Notes under the pieces: generated by a model
Databases searched by the model: none
What the model saw: the letters and a program-made list of their open reading frames with translations, nothing else
What the model was told of the DNA's origin: nothing
Assembly: GCA_016718135.1 (NCBI GenBank)
Contig: JADKEF010000016.1
Coordinates: 65,341 to 129,340 of the forward strand
Direction of reading: 5' to 3'
DNA length: 64,000 bases
Source of the DNA: Acidobacteriota bacterium
GTDB lineage: Bacteria > Acidobacteriota > Blastocatellia > Pyrinomonadales > Pyrinomonadaceae
Shown: positions 63,076 through 64,000 of the stretch, piece by piece
How positions within the stretch are numbered: position 1 is the first letter of the stretch
Layout: every line of letters starts with the position of its first letter
Program-made: the position numbers and the translations under genes

Positions 63076-64000
63076 TTCGGTTTCTCCGTACAGATTTGTA
63101 TTCCCGGCTTTCTCAGGAGTCAGCTTGTACAGCTTATTCTTCCGATTTGAGAAGCGAGTTTATCGCTTTATCTCGGTCTACTGCTTTCAATCTTGATTCC
63201 AAACTTGGCTAGGCGTGTTCGTTGCCTGATCAAGATACGAGCTGACCCTATACGCCTCGAAGCTCAGTCGCATATTTAGTTATGTTTTCAGCAAGATTGG
63301 ATGGATGAAGATCTACATCGCTTCCTTGAAGCGCTTCTCTCGAACGCTCGTCCTAAGTTTTGCCTGGTCGGCCGTATGGCTTCCTTCATGCTTTTCACGG
63401 TATTTGCGGTGATTTTCTCTTACGCCCACCAAACGTCACTACGATATGGGCCGTAACTTTCCCATTCATGCTGGTGAAAAAGGTGTTACCTTGCCGCCTC
63501 GCGTCCGTCATGTAGCGTGTTTCGGCCGCAGCCCATTTTCGACCTTCCGTAAGCGAGCGTGACGCCGTTGGCTTCGCCCTCACCGCTATAAGGCAAAGCC
63601 AATGAATCAAAGATCGCACCCGGATTCTGTTGGTTATTCTCTCCAGAGAGGGCACCCTTGCTGCTTTTCGATCTGCGGCGTCGGTCATTGCGTTCCTAAT
63701 GTCATTCCGACGATCATGATCTTTGTCCGCCCTTCTCTTTCAACTCGTCCAGCACGACTCCCTCTTATGAAGCATCCCATTCGTACAACCCTAAGTGGGA
63801 TCAACGTAGCGAAGTGGATCGTTCAACACGGTGGGCGTAGCGATTCCACGACTGCGGGTCGACCAGCCTACCGGAAGTAAGGCAGCACGGTCCGTTGTGG
63901 TGAATCTCCCACGCGCCCGAGTTGTAGTAACGATTCTGGAGCAAAGTCCAGTTCTGACTCCATTATCCCGTTCATAGCCGGTGAATTGCTTTGCGGATGC
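63076..64000 (-). pseudogene. Degraded RHS core end with a HEGSH tip, partial
   Basis: The minus strand from the window edge reads KQFTGYERD, then in another frame ESELDFA and DFAQNRYYNSGAWEI, then VDPQSWNRYA, the usual end of the RHS core. The tip has EKHEGSHTADQAK (an HExxH-like motif), then NITKYATE, EAYRVSSYLDQATNTPSQVW and DRDKAINSLLKSE, ending LYKLTPEKAGNTNLYGETEM over the start of the TonB-like gene. Many frame changes and stops interrupt it. It continues past the window edge. Confidence 0.65.

Overview
The window looks like a chromosomal segment of an Acidobacteriota-type bacterium, most likely Blastocatellia/Pyrinomonadaceae. This is inferred from gene content: tandem VWFA-related exported proteins, exported CHAT-TPR and PD40 (TolB-like) proteins, a carboxypeptidase-regulatory/outer-membrane barrel protein, REP-like palindromes and RHS proteins with VCBS partners. 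No rRNA or other decisive marker is present.

Region 1 (1-39.8 kb) is chromosomal. It starts with exported or membrane proteins: a PD40-like lipoprotein, an M61 peptidase, an MFS exporter, a PDZ-membrane-GAF-PAS histidine kinase with a frameshift, and a barrel protein. Then come tRNA-Ser(GCU) and gltX, a P1 peptidase, a cupin and a CHAT-TPR protein. An aromatic amino-acid catabolic set follows: an Lrp/AsnC regulator, phenylalanine 4-hydroxylase, 4-hydroxyphenylpyruvate dioxygenase and, 3.4 kb on, homogentisate 1,2-dioxygenase. Cargo genes split the set (a Phd/PIN toxin-antitoxin pair, an SNase-like protein, a GNAT, a PD40 protein and a DUF3592 protein). Two small gene scars, a gltX 3-prime remnant and a chimeric hmgA/GNAT remnant, record how cargo was inserted. 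Further on are an exported EF-Tu domain II/III protein, DUF2277, DUF1624, two VWA proteins, a TMTC-like TPR membrane protein, hicBA, yebC, a yggS-yggT-yggU operon, tRNA-Leu(CAG), rsmG, an NtrC-type two-component pair, a SurA-like protein and tRNA-Leu(CAA).

Region 2 (39.8-64 kb) begins just after tRNA-Leu(CAA) and reads as a genomic island. Nearly all of it is on the minus strand and dominated by RHS proteins. One full-length RHS protein (1723 aa, signal peptide, HEFAH metallopeptidase-like tip) lies directly downstream of a VCBS/FG-GAP protein. Around it are four 5-prime-truncated orphan RHS modules, each with a different C-terminal tip: a caspase/CHAT-like His/Cys tip, an unrecognised tip, a zinc-phospholipase-like tip and a HEGSH tip. 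Small secreted or membrane genes start within a few bases of most tip stop codons and are the best immunity candidates. A metallophosphoesterase-membrane protein lies in the same cluster.

The right end (56.8-62.6 kb) carries a mobile-element core: two tandem tyrosine recombinases, a repeat region with CCACAAGGT iterons, a large stem-loop, a CHC2-Toprim primase with an ATPase domain, and a divergent XRE regulator. Most genes right of 56.6 kb carry frameshifts, so this part is either a decaying element or poorly resolved sequence. The RHS toxin/immunity array is the most interesting system in the window.
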